DNA from: Phycisphaerales bacterium
GTDB taxonomy: Bacteria > Planctomycetota > Phycisphaerae > Sedimentisphaerales > Anaerobacaceae
Direction: 5' to 3'
NCBI GenBank assembly: GCA_030602885.1
Contig: JAUVYV010000003.1
Location: 62,001-126,000 of the forward strand
Length of the DNA: 64,000 bases
The notes below the pieces were generated by a model. That model saw only the letters and a list, made by a program, of their open reading frames with translations, did not search any database and was not told the origin of the DNA. The translations under genes were made by a program, and so were the position numbers. How positions within the stretch are numbered: position 1 is the first letter of the stretch; each line of letters begins with the position of its first letter. Of this stretch, positions 48,557 to 58,789 are shown in pieces.

Positions 48557-50581
48557 GTGTTGGCATTGCAGAAGCAAACGAAAAACCTCGCTATCTCGGT
48601 CCCGACAGATTCCAGGCCGCTTGACGAGCTGCTCGCTAAGGAATGGCTTCTCTCCAACAGCAGGGGCGGCTACGCCTCTTCAACCGTCGTCGGCTGTAAT
48701 ACCAGACGTTATCACGGCCTGCTCGTCGGCGCCCTCAACCCGCCTGCCAACAGGATTATGGCCCTGGCAAACTGCCTCGAGATGCTCGTACTGAACGGCC
48801 GTAGCTACAATCTCGCCACTTTTCAATTCCCCGACACATTCGCTCCTGATGGCTATAAATACTTAAACGCGTTTCGCAGGGACACGGGCGCTCACTTCGA
48901 TTATCAATGCGACGACATTGCAATTACAAAATCCGTCTATCTGCTGCCTGACTCTGACACAGTTGTTTTGGCCTACCAGTTCCACTCACTTCCCGAGTCC
49001 TGTGAATTTATCATCAGGCCTTTCATAGGCCTGCGGGACTTCCACTCGCTCCAGAAATCCTATGCTTCTCTGCATTGCACACCCATTGAGGATGGACTGC
49101 TTATCAGACATGATGTCCCCCAAAGCTGTGAGCTTTTCCTGACCTGCCCTGATTCAAACTTCGAAAAAGACCCCCAGTGGTGGTTCAATTTCACCTACTC
49201 TGTGGACAAAGAAAGAGGCCAGGAGTTCGCAGAAGACCTCTGGACACCCGGCTTCTTCAGGGCAGCCATTAATTCTCCCGGTACAATTGTGCTGTATGCA
49301 AATCTAAGCACAAAATATACTCATGATCAGGCAAAAACACCCGACATCGATGCGGTTCGCTCCACGCTTGATAGGCACCAAAGGACAATAAGCGCACCTG
49401 CCAACGCCGACAAGACACTGGCTGCTTTGTACTTAGCCGCCGACCAGTTCATTGTACACCGTTGCTCTCAGGGCCGCGACCATACTACCATACTGGCCGG
49501 CTACCCGTGGTTTGACGATTGGGGCAGAGATGCCTTTATTGCTTTACCAGGCCTGCTGCTCGCCACAGAACGTCTCGACCAGGCAAAATCCGTCCTGACT
49601 ACCTTTGCAAACGCCGCCGATAACGGAATGATTCCAAATCGCTTCGATGATTATAGCTGCGCTGCTCACTTCAACAGTATCGACGCATCGCTTTGGTTCA
49701 TCAACGCCGCGTTCCAGTATCTCGATGCCTCGCGCGACCGGCGGACCTTCACCGAGCTTCTGCTGCCGATGATTCTCGCAATCACCGATGCATATCGCAA
49801 TGGCACCGGATTCGGCATTCACGCCGACGATGACGGTCTTATAACCGCCGGTGACCGTGACACTCAGCTTACTTGGATGGATGCGAAATATGCCGGAATC
49901 GCCTTTACGCCGCGATATGGAAAAGCGGTTGAGGTCAATGCCCTCTGGTATAACGCCCTTATGCTCCTCGCAGAGTTCTACGAAAACAGCGATGCAACTG
50001 ACACGGAGCATTCGCATGATACTTTCCTCTCGACAGCCGAAAAGGTCAGGCAGAGTTTCTCCGCGATATTCTGGAATCACCCGCTCGGTCACCTCAATGA
50101 TTGTGTGCTACCCGACGGCTCGGTTGACAACACACTGCGCCCGAATCAGATATTCGCCGTCTCTCTACCCTTCTCGCCTTTGTCCCGCGAAAAGCAAAAG
50201 TGCGTCGTTGACACAGTCCGCCGAAAACTGCTCACTCCCTGTGGTCTGCGGACCTTGCCCCGGGATGACCCTCGCTACCAGGGCGCCTATACAGGCCCGC
50301 GGCAGCAGCGAGACCGGGCCTATCACCAGGGAACGGTGTGGCCCTGGCTCATCGGCCCCTTCGTCGAGGCGTATCTTAAGGTCAATAACTTTAGCCGAAA
50401 AAGTAAGACAAAAGCCGCCGAGTTCATCGAGCCGTTGCTTACGCATCTCACTGAGCGGGGCTGTATCGGCCAGGTCTGCGAAATCTGCGACGGCGACCAC
50501 ACACACGAACCAAAAGGCTGCTTCGCACAGGCCTGGAGCGTAGCCGAGCTGATCAGGGCATATCTCCTGATTAACCGCTGA
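48557..50581 (+). CDS. Amylo-alpha-1,6-glucosidase (glycogen debranching enzyme)
   Basis: EWLLSNSRGGYASSTVVGCNTRRYHGLLVGALNPP; ILAGYPWFDDWGRDAFIALPGLLLAT; WMDAKYAGIAFTPRYGKAVEVNALWYNAL. Confidence 0.93.
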   Translation: MLALQKQTKNLAISVPTDSRPLDELLAKEWLLSNSRGGYASSTVVGCNTRRYHGLLVGALNPPANRIMALANCLEMLVLNGRSYNLATFQFPDTFAPDGYKYLNAFRRDTGAHFDYQCDDIAITKSVYLLPDSDTVVLAYQFHSLPESCEFIIRPFIGLRDFHSLQKSYASLHCTPIEDGLLIRHDVPQSCELFLTCPDSNFEKDPQWWFNFTYSVDKERGQEFAEDLWTPGFFRAAINSPGTIVLYANLSTKYTHDQAKTPDIDAVRSTLDRHQRTISAPANADKTLAALYLAADQFIVHRCSQGRDHTTILAGYPWFDDWGRDAFIALPGLLLATERLDQAKSVLTTFANAADNGMIPNRFDDYSCAAHFNSIDASLWFINAAFQYLDASRDRRTFTELLLPMILAITDAYRNGTGFGIHADDDGLITAGDRDTQLTWMDAKYAGIAFTPRYGKAVEVNALWYNALMLLAEFYENSDATDTEHSHDTFLSTAEKVRQSFSAIFWNHPLGHLNDCVLPDGSVDNTLRPNQIFAVSLPFSPLSREKQKCVVDTVRRKLLTPCGLRTLPRDDPRYQGAYTGPRQQRDRAYHQGTVWPWLIGPFVEAYLKVNNFSRKSKTKAAEFIEPLLTHLTERGCIGQVCEICDGDHTHEPKGCFAQAWSVAELIRAYLLINR

Positions 50582-50694
50582 AAGCCGACATCTGTCGTAT
50601 CGCCAATGCCACTCTTTCCTCACAAAGTCTCACAACCGCCGCACTTTTTAACCCTTCTCTACGTACACTATCTTGTGGTATAATTATCTCAAAC

Positions 50695-50722
50695 CGACCG
50701 TTTTGTTCCAAAACGGTCAGTT
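50695..50722. terminator. Terminator-like hairpin
   Basis: GACCGTTTT-gttcc-AAAACGGTC followed by AGTTTT. Confidence 0.5.
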
Positions 50723-50843
50723 TTCGCGTCGCTAGTCGCTCGTGACTCGTCGCTCGTTTTGTTGAAGCCGACTTCGTCGGCAGTGATTTATCCGCCTAAT
50801 GATATAAAAGCCAAAGTGAACAACTTATTTGGGAGAACACAAA

Positions 50844-51698
50844 ATGAAGAAGCTCCTGCTCATCACACTTATATCCCTGTTTGCTTCCGCCCTCGCCGTC
50901 ACCACGCTCCTTGCTCAACAGGCCGACAGCTCATCCACATCCGAGACGCAAACCTCTTCCCGTTCCGATTCTCTTTACAGAAGGGCAAAACCCAGAATCG
51001 ACTTCGTAACAATAGCGGAATTTTACCTTCCCGATGGACAGGCAGTCTCCGGCAGGCTGATTTCAGAAGACAAAAACCAAATCGTCATAGAAGAATTCGT
51101 TGAAAGCACCCTCACTACACGTTCCTACAGCAAAAGAGAGATTGACTCGCGAAGTCTCAGTAAACGCAAGATTCCCGAATCAAAGCACTATACCCAGATC
51201 GCCGACTATTTTGCCGCAAGAACCTGGGACTTCCGCGACGACCCGGACGACTTCATCCAGGCCATCCGAGCATACGAAAAAGCCAGGCAAATCCTCCAGG
51301 ATTCCGACAGGGCTGAAGACCAGCAAATCGCCCAAGTCGACAGGGCAATCGCAAAGCTTAACGAAGACCGCCGGGTCTGGACGAGAGAAGTCGAATCACG
51401 CGCAAAACTCAAAGACCTCGAATTCGAAGCCGAGCTTCCAAAACGACTCAAGCAGATTGAACGCCTGCTGGCGGAAAACGCTGTCCGTCTCGATGAAAGC
51501 ATCAAATTCGTCGAGAGAACCGTCGCAGACCTCAAAGCCGACAACCGGGCAATTCAGGAAAATCTCGCACGCATGAACAAGGAATTCACACAACAGATAC
51601 GCATCCTCGACACTCGAATCCTCGAAAACAGAGCATCCATAAACAACCTCTGGTACCGCGGATTCATTGTGCCGGGCTCCGGTGGTAGCACCAACTAA
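50844..51698 (+). CDS. Secreted coiled-coil protein, unknown function
   Basis: MKKLLLITLISLFASALAVTTLLAQ signal sequence; long coiled coil; ORF track start 50829. Confidence 0.6.
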   Translation: MKKLLLITLISLFASALAVTTLLAQQADSSSTSETQTSSRSDSLYRRAKPRIDFVTIAEFYLPDGQAVSGRLISEDKNQIVIEEFVESTLTTRSYSKREIDSRSLSKRKIPESKHYTQIADYFAARTWDFRDDPDDFIQAIRAYEKARQILQDSDRAEDQQIAQVDRAIAKLNEDRRVWTREVESRAKLKDLEFEAELPKRLKQIERLLAENAVRLDESIKFVERTVADLKADNRAIQENLARMNKEFTQQIRILDTRILENRASINNLWYRGFIVPGSGGSTN

Positions 51699-51742
51699 AC
51701 GATGCCCTGCCGCATCCCTCCGCCACCGCCGCGGGCGAGTTT

Positions 51743-52375
51743 CTAAAAGCTACTGGCTGTCTGCCGCACCTTCTCAATCGCTGCACCCCGTTTTTCCTTC
51801 GCAACCTCGCCACCGCCCGCCAGTGTCGGCTCAACAACAATCGCTCTGATATCCGTAAAACCGATAAAGCCTAATATAAGCTCGATATACTTCTTCTGCA
51901 TATCGAACGCTGCACCTGCCGAACCCTCGGCGTATTCACCGCCCCTCGCGTAAACCGCAAGTATCGGTTTGCCCGTCACTAATCCCTTGTAGTTGCCGCT
52001 CTCATCGACGGTAAACGTCTGGCCGGGCTGAACGATGATATCGATATACTGCTTCAGCCGATACGGTATCCCGAAATTCCACATCGGCGCCGCAAGCACA
52101 TACTTATCCGCCGATTTGAAATGCTCGATTAAAGCCGTTACCTTCGCCCACGCCTGCTTCTCCTCTGCCGAATGCTCCTTGCCGTGCATTATCTTGTACT
52201 TGCCCGATACCGCCGCACCGTCAAACGCAGGTAGCTGCGACTTGAACAAATCCAGCACCTCCACCTCGTCACCCGGATTTGCCTTTTTATACGCCTCGAC
52301 AAAAGCATCCGTCACCGCTACCGAATGCGACCTCTCACCCCGCGGCGACCCTTTAATATAAAGCACCTTGCTCAT
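51743..52375 (-). CDS. azoR: FMN-dependent NADH-azoreductase
   Basis: KVLYIKGSPRGERSHSVAVTDAFVEAYKKANPGDEVEVLDLF; APMWNFGIPYRLKQYIDIIVQPGQTF. Confidence 0.92.
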   Translation of the reverse strand: MSKVLYIKGSPRGERSHSVAVTDAFVEAYKKANPGDEVEVLDLFKSQLPAFDGAAVSGKYKIMHGKEHSAEEKQAWAKVTALIEHFKSADKYVLAAPMWNFGIPYRLKQYIDIIVQPGQTFTVDESGNYKGLVTGKPILAVYARGGEYAEGSAGAAFDMQKKYIELILGFIGFTDIRAIVVEPTLAGGGEVAKEKRGAAIEKVRQTASSF

Positions 52376-52532
52376 TTGATTGCCTCCTTATATCGTACTT
52401 GCCATACTCCCACACTACAGAGCATGATTCTACAACCAGATTCCTGGCCGTCAACTTCTAAGGGCTATACCGGCGCAAAACAGGCCATGTGCGCAAAAAA
52501 AAGATGTAGGAGCAGTAAAGGTAGGATGCAGT

Positions 52533-53339
52533 TTACTGCGTCGGTCCTTCCGCCAGTGCCTGCTTCACAGTTGCTATGAATTCCGATATCTCCGCCACCG
52601 CCTTGTCCTTATCGTCTAAGTTCTCTTCAATCAGCCCAACTATCTTCGAACCGATTATCACGCCGTCCGCTCCTGCGGCGGCGACCGTCTTTGCGTGTTC
52701 GGGTTTGCTTATCCCAAAGCCGACGCACACCGGAACGTCCGTTACGCCCTTTATCTTTTTGACTAATCCCTCGACCGCGCCGCTAAGCTCGTTCCTGCTG
52801 CCGGTAACCCCTAATACCGACACCGTGTAAATAAAACCCGTTGTCTTCGATGCAATCAGCTTCATCCGCTCGGCATCCGTATTCGGCGTCACCATAAAAA
52901 CCGTATCGAGCCCCGCACCTCTTGCAGGGTCCGCCACCTCATCGGCATCATCGATACTCAAATCGGCAATCAGGACGCTGTTGACGCCCGCCTTATGAAA
53001 ATCACTGAAAAATTTCTCCGTCCCGTATTGATACACAAGGTTATAGTACATCAGCAGACCAATGGGGATATCCCTGTGGACTTTTATTTGCTTGATGAAT
53101 TCGAGAGCTTTCTTGACCGTCATGCCATTGCTGAGTGAGCGAATATCCGCCTTTTGTATCGTAGGCCCGTCCGCAATCGGGTCCGAAAACGGTATCCCAA
53201 GTTCAAGTATGTCCGCCCCGGCATCAATTGCAGCTTTGACTATCTCTATGCTCGTCTCGAAATCAGGGTCACCAATTACAAAAAAAGGTATCAACGCCGC
53301 CCCGTCCACTTCCGAAAAAACCTGGCTGTACGTCTTCAT
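52533..53339 (-). CDS. trpA: Tryptophan synthase alpha subunit
   Basis: ILELGIPFSDPIADGPTIQKA; GFIYTVSVLGVTGSR; VCVGFGISKPEHAK. Confidence 0.97.
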   Translation of the reverse strand: MKTYSQVFSEVDGAALIPFFVIGDPDFETSIEIVKAAIDAGADILELGIPFSDPIADGPTIQKADIRSLSNGMTVKKALEFIKQIKVHRDIPIGLLMYYNLVYQYGTEKFFSDFHKAGVNSVLIADLSIDDADEVADPARGAGLDTVFMVTPNTDAERMKLIASKTTGFIYTVSVLGVTGSRNELSGAVEGLVKKIKGVTDVPVCVGFGISKPEHAKTVAAAGADGVIIGSKIVGLIEENLDDKDKAVAEISEFIATVKQALAEGPTQ

Positions 53340-53385
53340 CCCTTAGAACCTCATCCTCAACTTCTCAATAATCAATCATCAATAC

Positions 53386-54564
53386 TCAGTCCTTCACCGG
53401 CCGATACTTTTCCACAATCCCCACGTCCTTATCGCCTCTGCCCGATAGATTCACAACAACAACCGTTTCCGGATCGAGCTTACCCTTCAGGCCGACTAAA
53501 TGCGCCAGTGCATGTGCGCTCTCCAGCGCCGGCAGTATCCCCTCGGTCTTGCTCAGAAGCTCGAACGCATCCAGCACCTCCTTGTCCTCAGCAGCCACAT
53601 ACTCGACCCTGCCCGAATCTTTCAGCATACAGTGCTCAGGCCCGACCGCCGGGTAATCCAGACCCGCGCTTACCGATTCGGTTTCATACACCTGTCCCTC
53701 GTCATCCTGTAAAAGGTAGGCCTTCGCACCGTGAAGAACACCCACACGACCGGCCACTAAAGTCGCCGCGTGCCGACCGCTGCTCAAACTCCGCCCGCCT
53801 GCCTCGATGCCTATGAGCTTGACGTCCTTATCATCGATAAACTCGTTGAATATCCCTATAGCATTGCTGCCTCCGCCCACGCACGCCAAAACCATATCGG
53901 GCAGTCTTCCGATTTCGTCCAGACACTGCTGCCTGGCTTCGATGCCGATACATATCTGAAAGTGCTTTACTATCGTCGGATACGGATGTGGCCCGCACGC
54001 CGAGCCGAACAGGTAAAACGTATCTGTCACATGTGCCGTCCAGTACCGAAGCGCATCATTTATCGCGTCCTTTAATGTCCCCGTCCCGCCTTCCACGTCG
54101 ATAACCTCAGCCCCGCATAACTTCATCTTGTGGACGTTGACGCTCTGCCGTTCAATATCCACCACCCCCATGAAAATCTTCGTCTCCATCCCGAACAGAG
54201 CACCAATCATCGCCGTCGCTAATCCATGCTGGCCGGCGCCGGTCTCCGCTATCAGTTTTGTCTTACCCATATATTTGGCGAGCAATCCCTGCCCTAAAGT
54301 GTTGTTCACTTTATGTGCTCCGCCGTGCAGCAAATCTTCCCGTTTTAAATAGACCTTGCAGCCAACATGCTCGCTGAAGCGCTTCGCATAATAAAGAGGC
54401 GAGGGCCGACCCGCATAGTGCCGCGAAAGGTCCTCGAGCTCCGACACAAACTCATCGTCCTCATAGAATCGATAAAACGCCTCCTCCAATTCCTCCAGTG
54501 CCGGTATAAGAACCTCGGGAACATAAAACCCGCCGTAATCACCAAATCTGCCTTTCTGCTTCAT
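53386..54564 (-). CDS. trpB: Tryptophan synthase beta subunit
   Basis: [13 protein letters not shown]-type region ([19 protein letters not shown]); [37 protein letters not shown]. Confidence 0.98.
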   Translation of the reverse strand: MKQKGRFGDYGGFYVPEVLIPALEELEEAFYRFYEDDEFVSELEDLSRHYAGRPSPLYYAKRFSEHVGCKVYLKREDLLHGGAHKVNNTLGQGLLAKYMGKTKLIAETGAGQHGLATAMIGALFGMETKIFMGVVDIERQSVNVHKMKLCGAEVIDVEGGTGTLKDAINDALRYWTAHVTDTFYLFGSACGPHPYPTIVKHFQICIGIEARQQCLDEIGRLPDMVLACVGGGSNAIGIFNEFIDDKDVKLIGIEAGGRSLSSGRHAATLVAGRVGVLHGAKAYLLQDDEGQVYETESVSAGLDYPAVGPEHCMLKDSGRVEYVAAEDKEVLDAFELLSKTEGILPALESAHALAHLVGLKGKLDPETVVVVNLSGRGDKDVGIVEKYRPVKD

Positions 54565-54573
54565 GCCTTTAAC

Positions 54574-55197
54574 TCATCCTCTCAAATGTTCTATGTTATC
54601 GAACAACGCTTTCATCTTCTTATGGTCCTTCTTGCCCGGCTCGACCTCTATCCCGCTGCATACATCTATCCCGTAAACGCCGAGCTTAACCGCCTTCACA
54701 ACATTATCAGGGTTTATACCACCAGCTAAAAAAACACGCTTGGTTATGTGACCTATTATATTCCAGTCAAACGTAAGACCTGTGCCTCCGTATTTCTCCG
54801 GATCGTACGCATCCAGCAAAATCGCATCCGTAAAATACTCCTCCGCTCGTTCGATATCGTTCTCATCTTTCACCCGTATCGCCTTCATTGTCCGCACGTT
54901 TACCGTCCGAAACTGCTCGCAGAACTCCGGCGTCTCGTCTCCGTGAAGCTGCACCCAATCGAAACTATATCTCCCAAGCGGCTCCTGAATCTCTTCCAAT
55001 GACGAATTAACAAAAAGCCCCACAGTATCCACAAAACCCGGCAGCTTTCCTATGATCTCCGCCGCTTGCTCGGTCGTCACATACCTCGGGCTTTTCGGGT
55101 AAAAATTAAAACCCAGCAGGTCCGCGCCCATATCCACCGCTGCCATCGCATCTTTGTAGTTCGTAAGACCGCAAATTTTGACCTTTACTATCAACAT
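54574..55197 (-). CDS. trpF: Phosphoribosylanthranilate isomerase
   Basis: KVKICGLTNYKDAMAAVDMGADLLGFNFYPKSPRYV; FDWVQLHGDE; GIDVCSGIEVEPGKKDHKKM. Confidence 0.97.
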   Translation of the reverse strand: MLIVKVKICGLTNYKDAMAAVDMGADLLGFNFYPKSPRYVTTEQAAEIIGKLPGFVDTVGLFVNSSLEEIQEPLGRYSFDWVQLHGDETPEFCEQFRTVNVRTMKAIRVKDENDIERAEEYFTDAILLDAYDPEKYGGTGLTFDWNIIGHITKRVFLAGGINPDNVVKAVKLGVYGIDVCSGIEVEPGKKDHKKMKALFDNIEHLRG

Positions 55198-55212
55198 CCC
55201 TGCTAATTCTCA

Positions 55213-56235
55213 CTACTGCCGACCGTTCGAAATCTCAATCAACCTCTCCAGACACCGATTTGCCTTCCCCTCATCGACCGACGCCCCTGCCAGCTCCAGT
55301 GCCGACTTGAAATCATCTGCAAGCCCCCCCACGATGATTCCCGCCGCAGCATTCAGCAGCACAATATCACGCCTCGGCCCCTTCCCCGAGCCGCTCAAAA
55401 TCTCTCGTATCACCTGTGCATTTGCAATCGCGTCGCCCGTCTCAAGCTCCTCTATCGCCGTGCTCGATATCCCCAGCTCTGACGGGTCAAGCTCCGACGA
55501 AACAATCTGACCGTCCCGGACCTCCCGAATCTGCGTCGTCCCGAGTATGCTTATCTCATCCATACCCTGGCCGTGAACGACCATCGCACGTTCTGCCCCG
55601 AGTATCTTCAGTGTCTCGGCTATTCTGTCCAAAAGTGCCGCATCCGCTACACCCATCACCTGCCGCTTTACCCCCGCCGGGTTCGCCAGCGGCCCTAAGA
55701 TATTAAACGCCGTTCGAAAATCTAAGCTCTTGCGTATCGGCTGAACGAACTTCATTGCCGGATGAAACTTCGGCGCAAACATAAAACCGATATGCGCCTC
55801 TTCTATGCACTCTGCCACTACCTCAGGCCCCGGCTCGATATTCACGCCAAGCTCCGCAAGAACATCCGCAGAACCGCAACGGCTCGTAATTCCTCTATTG
55901 CCGTGTTTCGCCACATACACCCCTGCTCCCGCTGCTACCACCGCTGCCGCCGTCGATATATTGAACGTCTTAACCGTCGCTCCTCCCGTTCCGCACGTAT
56001 CTATCAGCGGCTCGGCGTTCACCTTGACCGACACCGCATGCTCACGCAGCGACTTGGCCAGACCGGCGATCTCACCGCTCGTCGCACGCTTCATCCGCAT
56101 CATCGCCAGAAAAGCCGCAATCTGAACCTCGCTCACCTCGCCGGTGAATATCCTGTCCTGCAGAGATTTGGCCTGCTCGAACGTCAAATCCCTGCCCTCA
56201 AGAATTATCTCAAGAAACTCCGTTATCGTCGCCAT
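55213..56235 (-). CDS. trpD: Anthranilate phosphoribosyltransferase
   Basis: DTCGTGGATVKTFNISTAAAVVAAGAGVYVAKHGNRGITSRCGSADVLAELG. Confidence 0.98.
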   Translation of the reverse strand: MATITEFLEIILEGRDLTFEQAKSLQDRIFTGEVSEVQIAAFLAMMRMKRATSGEIAGLAKSLREHAVSVKVNAEPLIDTCGTGGATVKTFNISTAAAVVAAGAGVYVAKHGNRGITSRCGSADVLAELGVNIEPGPEVVAECIEEAHIGFMFAPKFHPAMKFVQPIRKSLDFRTAFNILGPLANPAGVKRQVMGVADAALLDRIAETLKILGAERAMVVHGQGMDEISILGTTQIREVRDGQIVSSELDPSELGISSTAIEELETGDAIANAQVIREILSGSGKGPRRDIVLLNAAAGIIVGGLADDFKSALELAGASVDEGKANRCLERLIEISNGRQ

Positions 56236-56250
56236 TACTCACTGCTCCTG

Positions 56251-56850
56251 TTATCCTTTTTTTGAAAGCGCAATCCCCAGCACATTCTCGATAATCTTGC
56301 CGCCCGCAGGCGTCAATATGCTCTCCGGGTGAAACTGTACGCCGAATATCGGCAGCTCCCTGTGTCTGATACCCATATTTATCCCTTCAAACTCCGCCGT
56401 CTCCTCCAGGCACTCCGGCAGTTCCACGCTGCACAAACTGTGGTATCGGCCTGCCTGCAGCGGATTCTCGATACCGGTAAATATGCCCTTACCGTTGTGC
56501 GTAACACGCGACGGCTTACCGTGCACCGGCTCCGGGGCATAACCTATCCTGCCGCCGAAATACTCCACTATAACCTGATGGCCAAGGCAAACCCCGAATA
56601 TCGGCACCTTATCCTTAAAATACTCCACCGCCGAAAGTGACACTCCTGCGCTGCTCGGATTGCCGGGCCCGGGGCTAATCAGGAGCAAATCCGGCTCGAA
56701 CTTCTCGGCCACTCGCCTCAAATCCTCAAGCGACGTATCTGCCCGATAAACCTTCGCTTCGCAGTTGCGCTTGCAGAAATCATCCACCAGATTATAGGTG
56801 AACGAATCGAAATTGTCGATGAACAAAACCTTCCTCGGCTTACCTTCCAT
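56251..56850 (-). CDS. trpG: Anthranilate synthase component II (glutamine amidotransferase)
   Basis: VLFIDNFDSFTYNLVD; LLISPGPGNPSSAG; VPIFGVCLGHQVIVEYFGG; GVQFHPESILTP. Confidence 0.97.
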   Translation of the reverse strand: MEGKPRKVLFIDNFDSFTYNLVDDFCKRNCEAKVYRADTSLEDLRRVAEKFEPDLLLISPGPGNPSSAGVSLSAVEYFKDKVPIFGVCLGHQVIVEYFGGRIGYAPEPVHGKPSRVTHNGKGIFTGIENPLQAGRYHSLCSVELPECLEETAEFEGINMGIRHRELPIFGVQFHPESILTPAGGKIIENVLGIALSKKG

Positions 56851-56868
56851 ACTATTCTCCTTGCATTA

Positions 56869-58464
56869 CTACTTTTCCCTTATTGCCCGCATGCACGAGC
56901 CGGCCTTGTGCTCGGTCTCTTCGAACTCCGTCTTCGGAACACTGTCGTGAACAATCCCCGCGCCTACACGAATGTACGCCGCATGGTCCTTAATCTGTAA
57001 GCTCCGTATCGTAATACAACTGTCGAACTGACCGTCAACCGTCAGATACATCACCGCTCCGCCGTAATAGCCCCGCTTCGTCTTCTCTAACCGGCGGATT
57101 ATCTTCATCGCCTCTATCTTCGGAGCCCCCGTCAATGTCCCCATATTCATCGTCGCAAGATACGCGCTCAGCGCATCAAGATTATCGGCTAATGTCCCCT
57201 TCACATTGCTGACTAAATGCTGAACCGACTCATACTTCTCCACCGTCAAAAGCTCGGTAACCATTCGGCTGCCCGGCTCAGCCACCCTCGCAATATCGTT
57301 TCGAGCCAAATCGACTAACATCATATGCTCGGCTAATTCCTTGCGGTCTATCTTCAGCTCCGCCTCATACCTGAAATCAATATCCGCATCAATCTTCCCG
57401 CCTGTCTTACCTCTCGGCTTTGTACCGGCAATAGGCCGAATCTCCACACTCCGCTCCTCCGTCCCTCTTACCCGAAGGTTCAGCTCCGGGCTTGAACCCA
57501 GCAGAACCGTATTCGGCGTATGCAGATAGAACATGTACGGCGACGGATTCAGCTCTCGAAGCCGCTTATAGACATCTAACGGCTCATCTACGCACGGCTC
57601 CATCTTGGTCCTGCTCAGAACCACCTGACAAATATCGCTGTCCAGAATATGCTGCTTCGCCTCTTTCACCATCGCTTCATATTCCGGCTGCTCCGTATCG
57701 GTCGAGCTGTCCGCCGGCTCGCCCGTGTATATCTCCCCGGTTGGCGTCTCGAATCTCGCGATATTCGCGTAATAGTCAAAACAATCCTGCGCTTCGCTTA
57801 TCGCTGCCTCGCGGTCACCGTTCGTTATTATTACGTTCACGACCACATACCCCTGGCTGTGCTCGTGGTCCACAAGGAAGATGTTGTCCGCAAAGTAAAG
57901 CTCATAATCCGGGTTGCCTAATATGTCCTCCTTGTTGACGGGAAGCTTCTCGAACTGGTCTATGAAATCGTAGCTCAGTGCCCCCAACAGTCCGCACGTA
58001 ACTCGAAACGGCTTGCTCGCTAACTGAAATCCAAACGCCACCGCACGAAGAACATCCATCTGATTTGTGCACCCAAGCCGCGTCTGCTCGTCAACCAGCT
58101 CCTCAGTGTGTTTGATTCTTCCCTTTATCAGGTCGGTTTCGAAATCAACCTCTTCACAGAAGTCGAATCTCTCGGCATTTGATGTCAGGTACGCTATCAT
58201 TCGCATCCCCGTCTTGTTCAGCGCCTTTATGGTAAATTTCCTGCCGGTCCCCATAAGGTACAGCGCCGGCCTGGCCGTCCCGAAGCTCAGCGCACCGGCC
58301 CCCTTCATGTACTCGCGCGACTCGAACAGGCAGCAGTTCTTCGCTCGGCCGTAGTCGCTTATCTTCGCAAAGAAGTCCATCGGGTCAGCCATTGCGACCT
58401 GTTTGACAATCGGCACTATCTGCCCGGGCTTGGCATTCAATATGATTTGTCTGTAATCTTCCAT
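56869..58464 (-). CDS. trpE: Anthranilate synthase component I
   Basis: ELAEHMMLVDLARNDIARVAEPGSRMV; MGTLTGAPKIEAMKIIRRLE; likely start MEDYRQIILN at 58464 (AAGGA ~10 nt upstream); ORF track runs to 58560 through the leader. Confidence 0.96.
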   Translation of the reverse strand: MEDYRQIILNAKPGQIVPIVKQVAMADPMDFFAKISDYGRAKNCCLFESREYMKGAGALSFGTARPALYLMGTGRKFTIKALNKTGMRMIAYLTSNAERFDFCEEVDFETDLIKGRIKHTEELVDEQTRLGCTNQMDVLRAVAFGFQLASKPFRVTCGLLGALSYDFIDQFEKLPVNKEDILGNPDYELYFADNIFLVDHEHSQGYVVVNVIITNGDREAAISEAQDCFDYYANIARFETPTGEIYTGEPADSSTDTEQPEYEAMVKEAKQHILDSDICQVVLSRTKMEPCVDEPLDVYKRLRELNPSPYMFYLHTPNTVLLGSSPELNLRVRGTEERSVEIRPIAGTKPRGKTGGKIDADIDFRYEAELKIDRKELAEHMMLVDLARNDIARVAEPGSRMVTELLTVEKYESVQHLVSNVKGTLADNLDALSAYLATMNMGTLTGAPKIEAMKIIRRLEKTKRGYYGGAVMYLTVDGQFDSCITIRSLQIKDHAAYIRVGAGIVHDSVPKTEFEETEHKAGSCMRAIREK

Positions 58465-58518
58465 TTCTTTCATATCCTTATTATAAATCTTTGTGTTCTC
58501 TGTGTCCTCTGTAGCCAA

Positions 58519-58556
58519 TAAAAAAAACGACCTGCTGTTGTCCAACAGGCCGCGTT
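58519..58556 (-). terminator. trp attenuator terminator hairpin with T8
   Basis: Minus strand: GCGGCCTGTTGGACAACAGCAGGTCG followed by TTTTTTTT, upstream of trpE. Confidence 0.8.
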
Positions 58557-58609
58557 TCATACGCTTAACGGATTTTCCTATCTATAGCAGTCGTCCGCTC
58601 GCCTGCCGG

Positions 58610-58663
58610 CTATCCAACAGGCCACCACCATACCCAACTGGTTGTGCGGACTATCTGACTCAT
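58610..58663 (-). CDS. trpL: trp leader peptide MSQIVRTTSWVWWWPVG
   Basis: Minus strand ATG AGT CAG ATA GTC CGC ACA ACC AGT TGG GTA TGG TGG TGG CCT GTT GGA TAG; four Trp codons in 17. Confidence 0.85.
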   Translation of the reverse strand: MSQIVRTTSWVWWWPVG

Positions 58664-58671
58664 AATACCGC

Positions 58672-58700
58672 ATTGTATCACAATTCTGAGAATCTGTCAA
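58672..58700 (-). promoter_or_regulatory. Consensus sigma70-type promoter of the trp operon
   Basis: Minus strand TTGACA (58700..58695) - 17 nt - TACAAT (58677..58672). Confidence 0.85.
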
Positions 58701-58789
58701 TACCCCTGACACAAATTTAAAATAAAATTTCCCTTCCTGTAAAGCTGCTCCTGCTTCGGTCTTTTTATCGGTCCAATACCCAAAATTTC

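Noticed and set aside
58464-58560. Extended trpE N-terminus MKRGLLDNSRSFFLLATEDTENTKIYNKDMKE
   Set aside because: It reads through the attenuator terminator and a common ACAGAGGACACAGAGAACAC repeat; MEDYRQIILN at 58464 has a properly spaced AAGGA.
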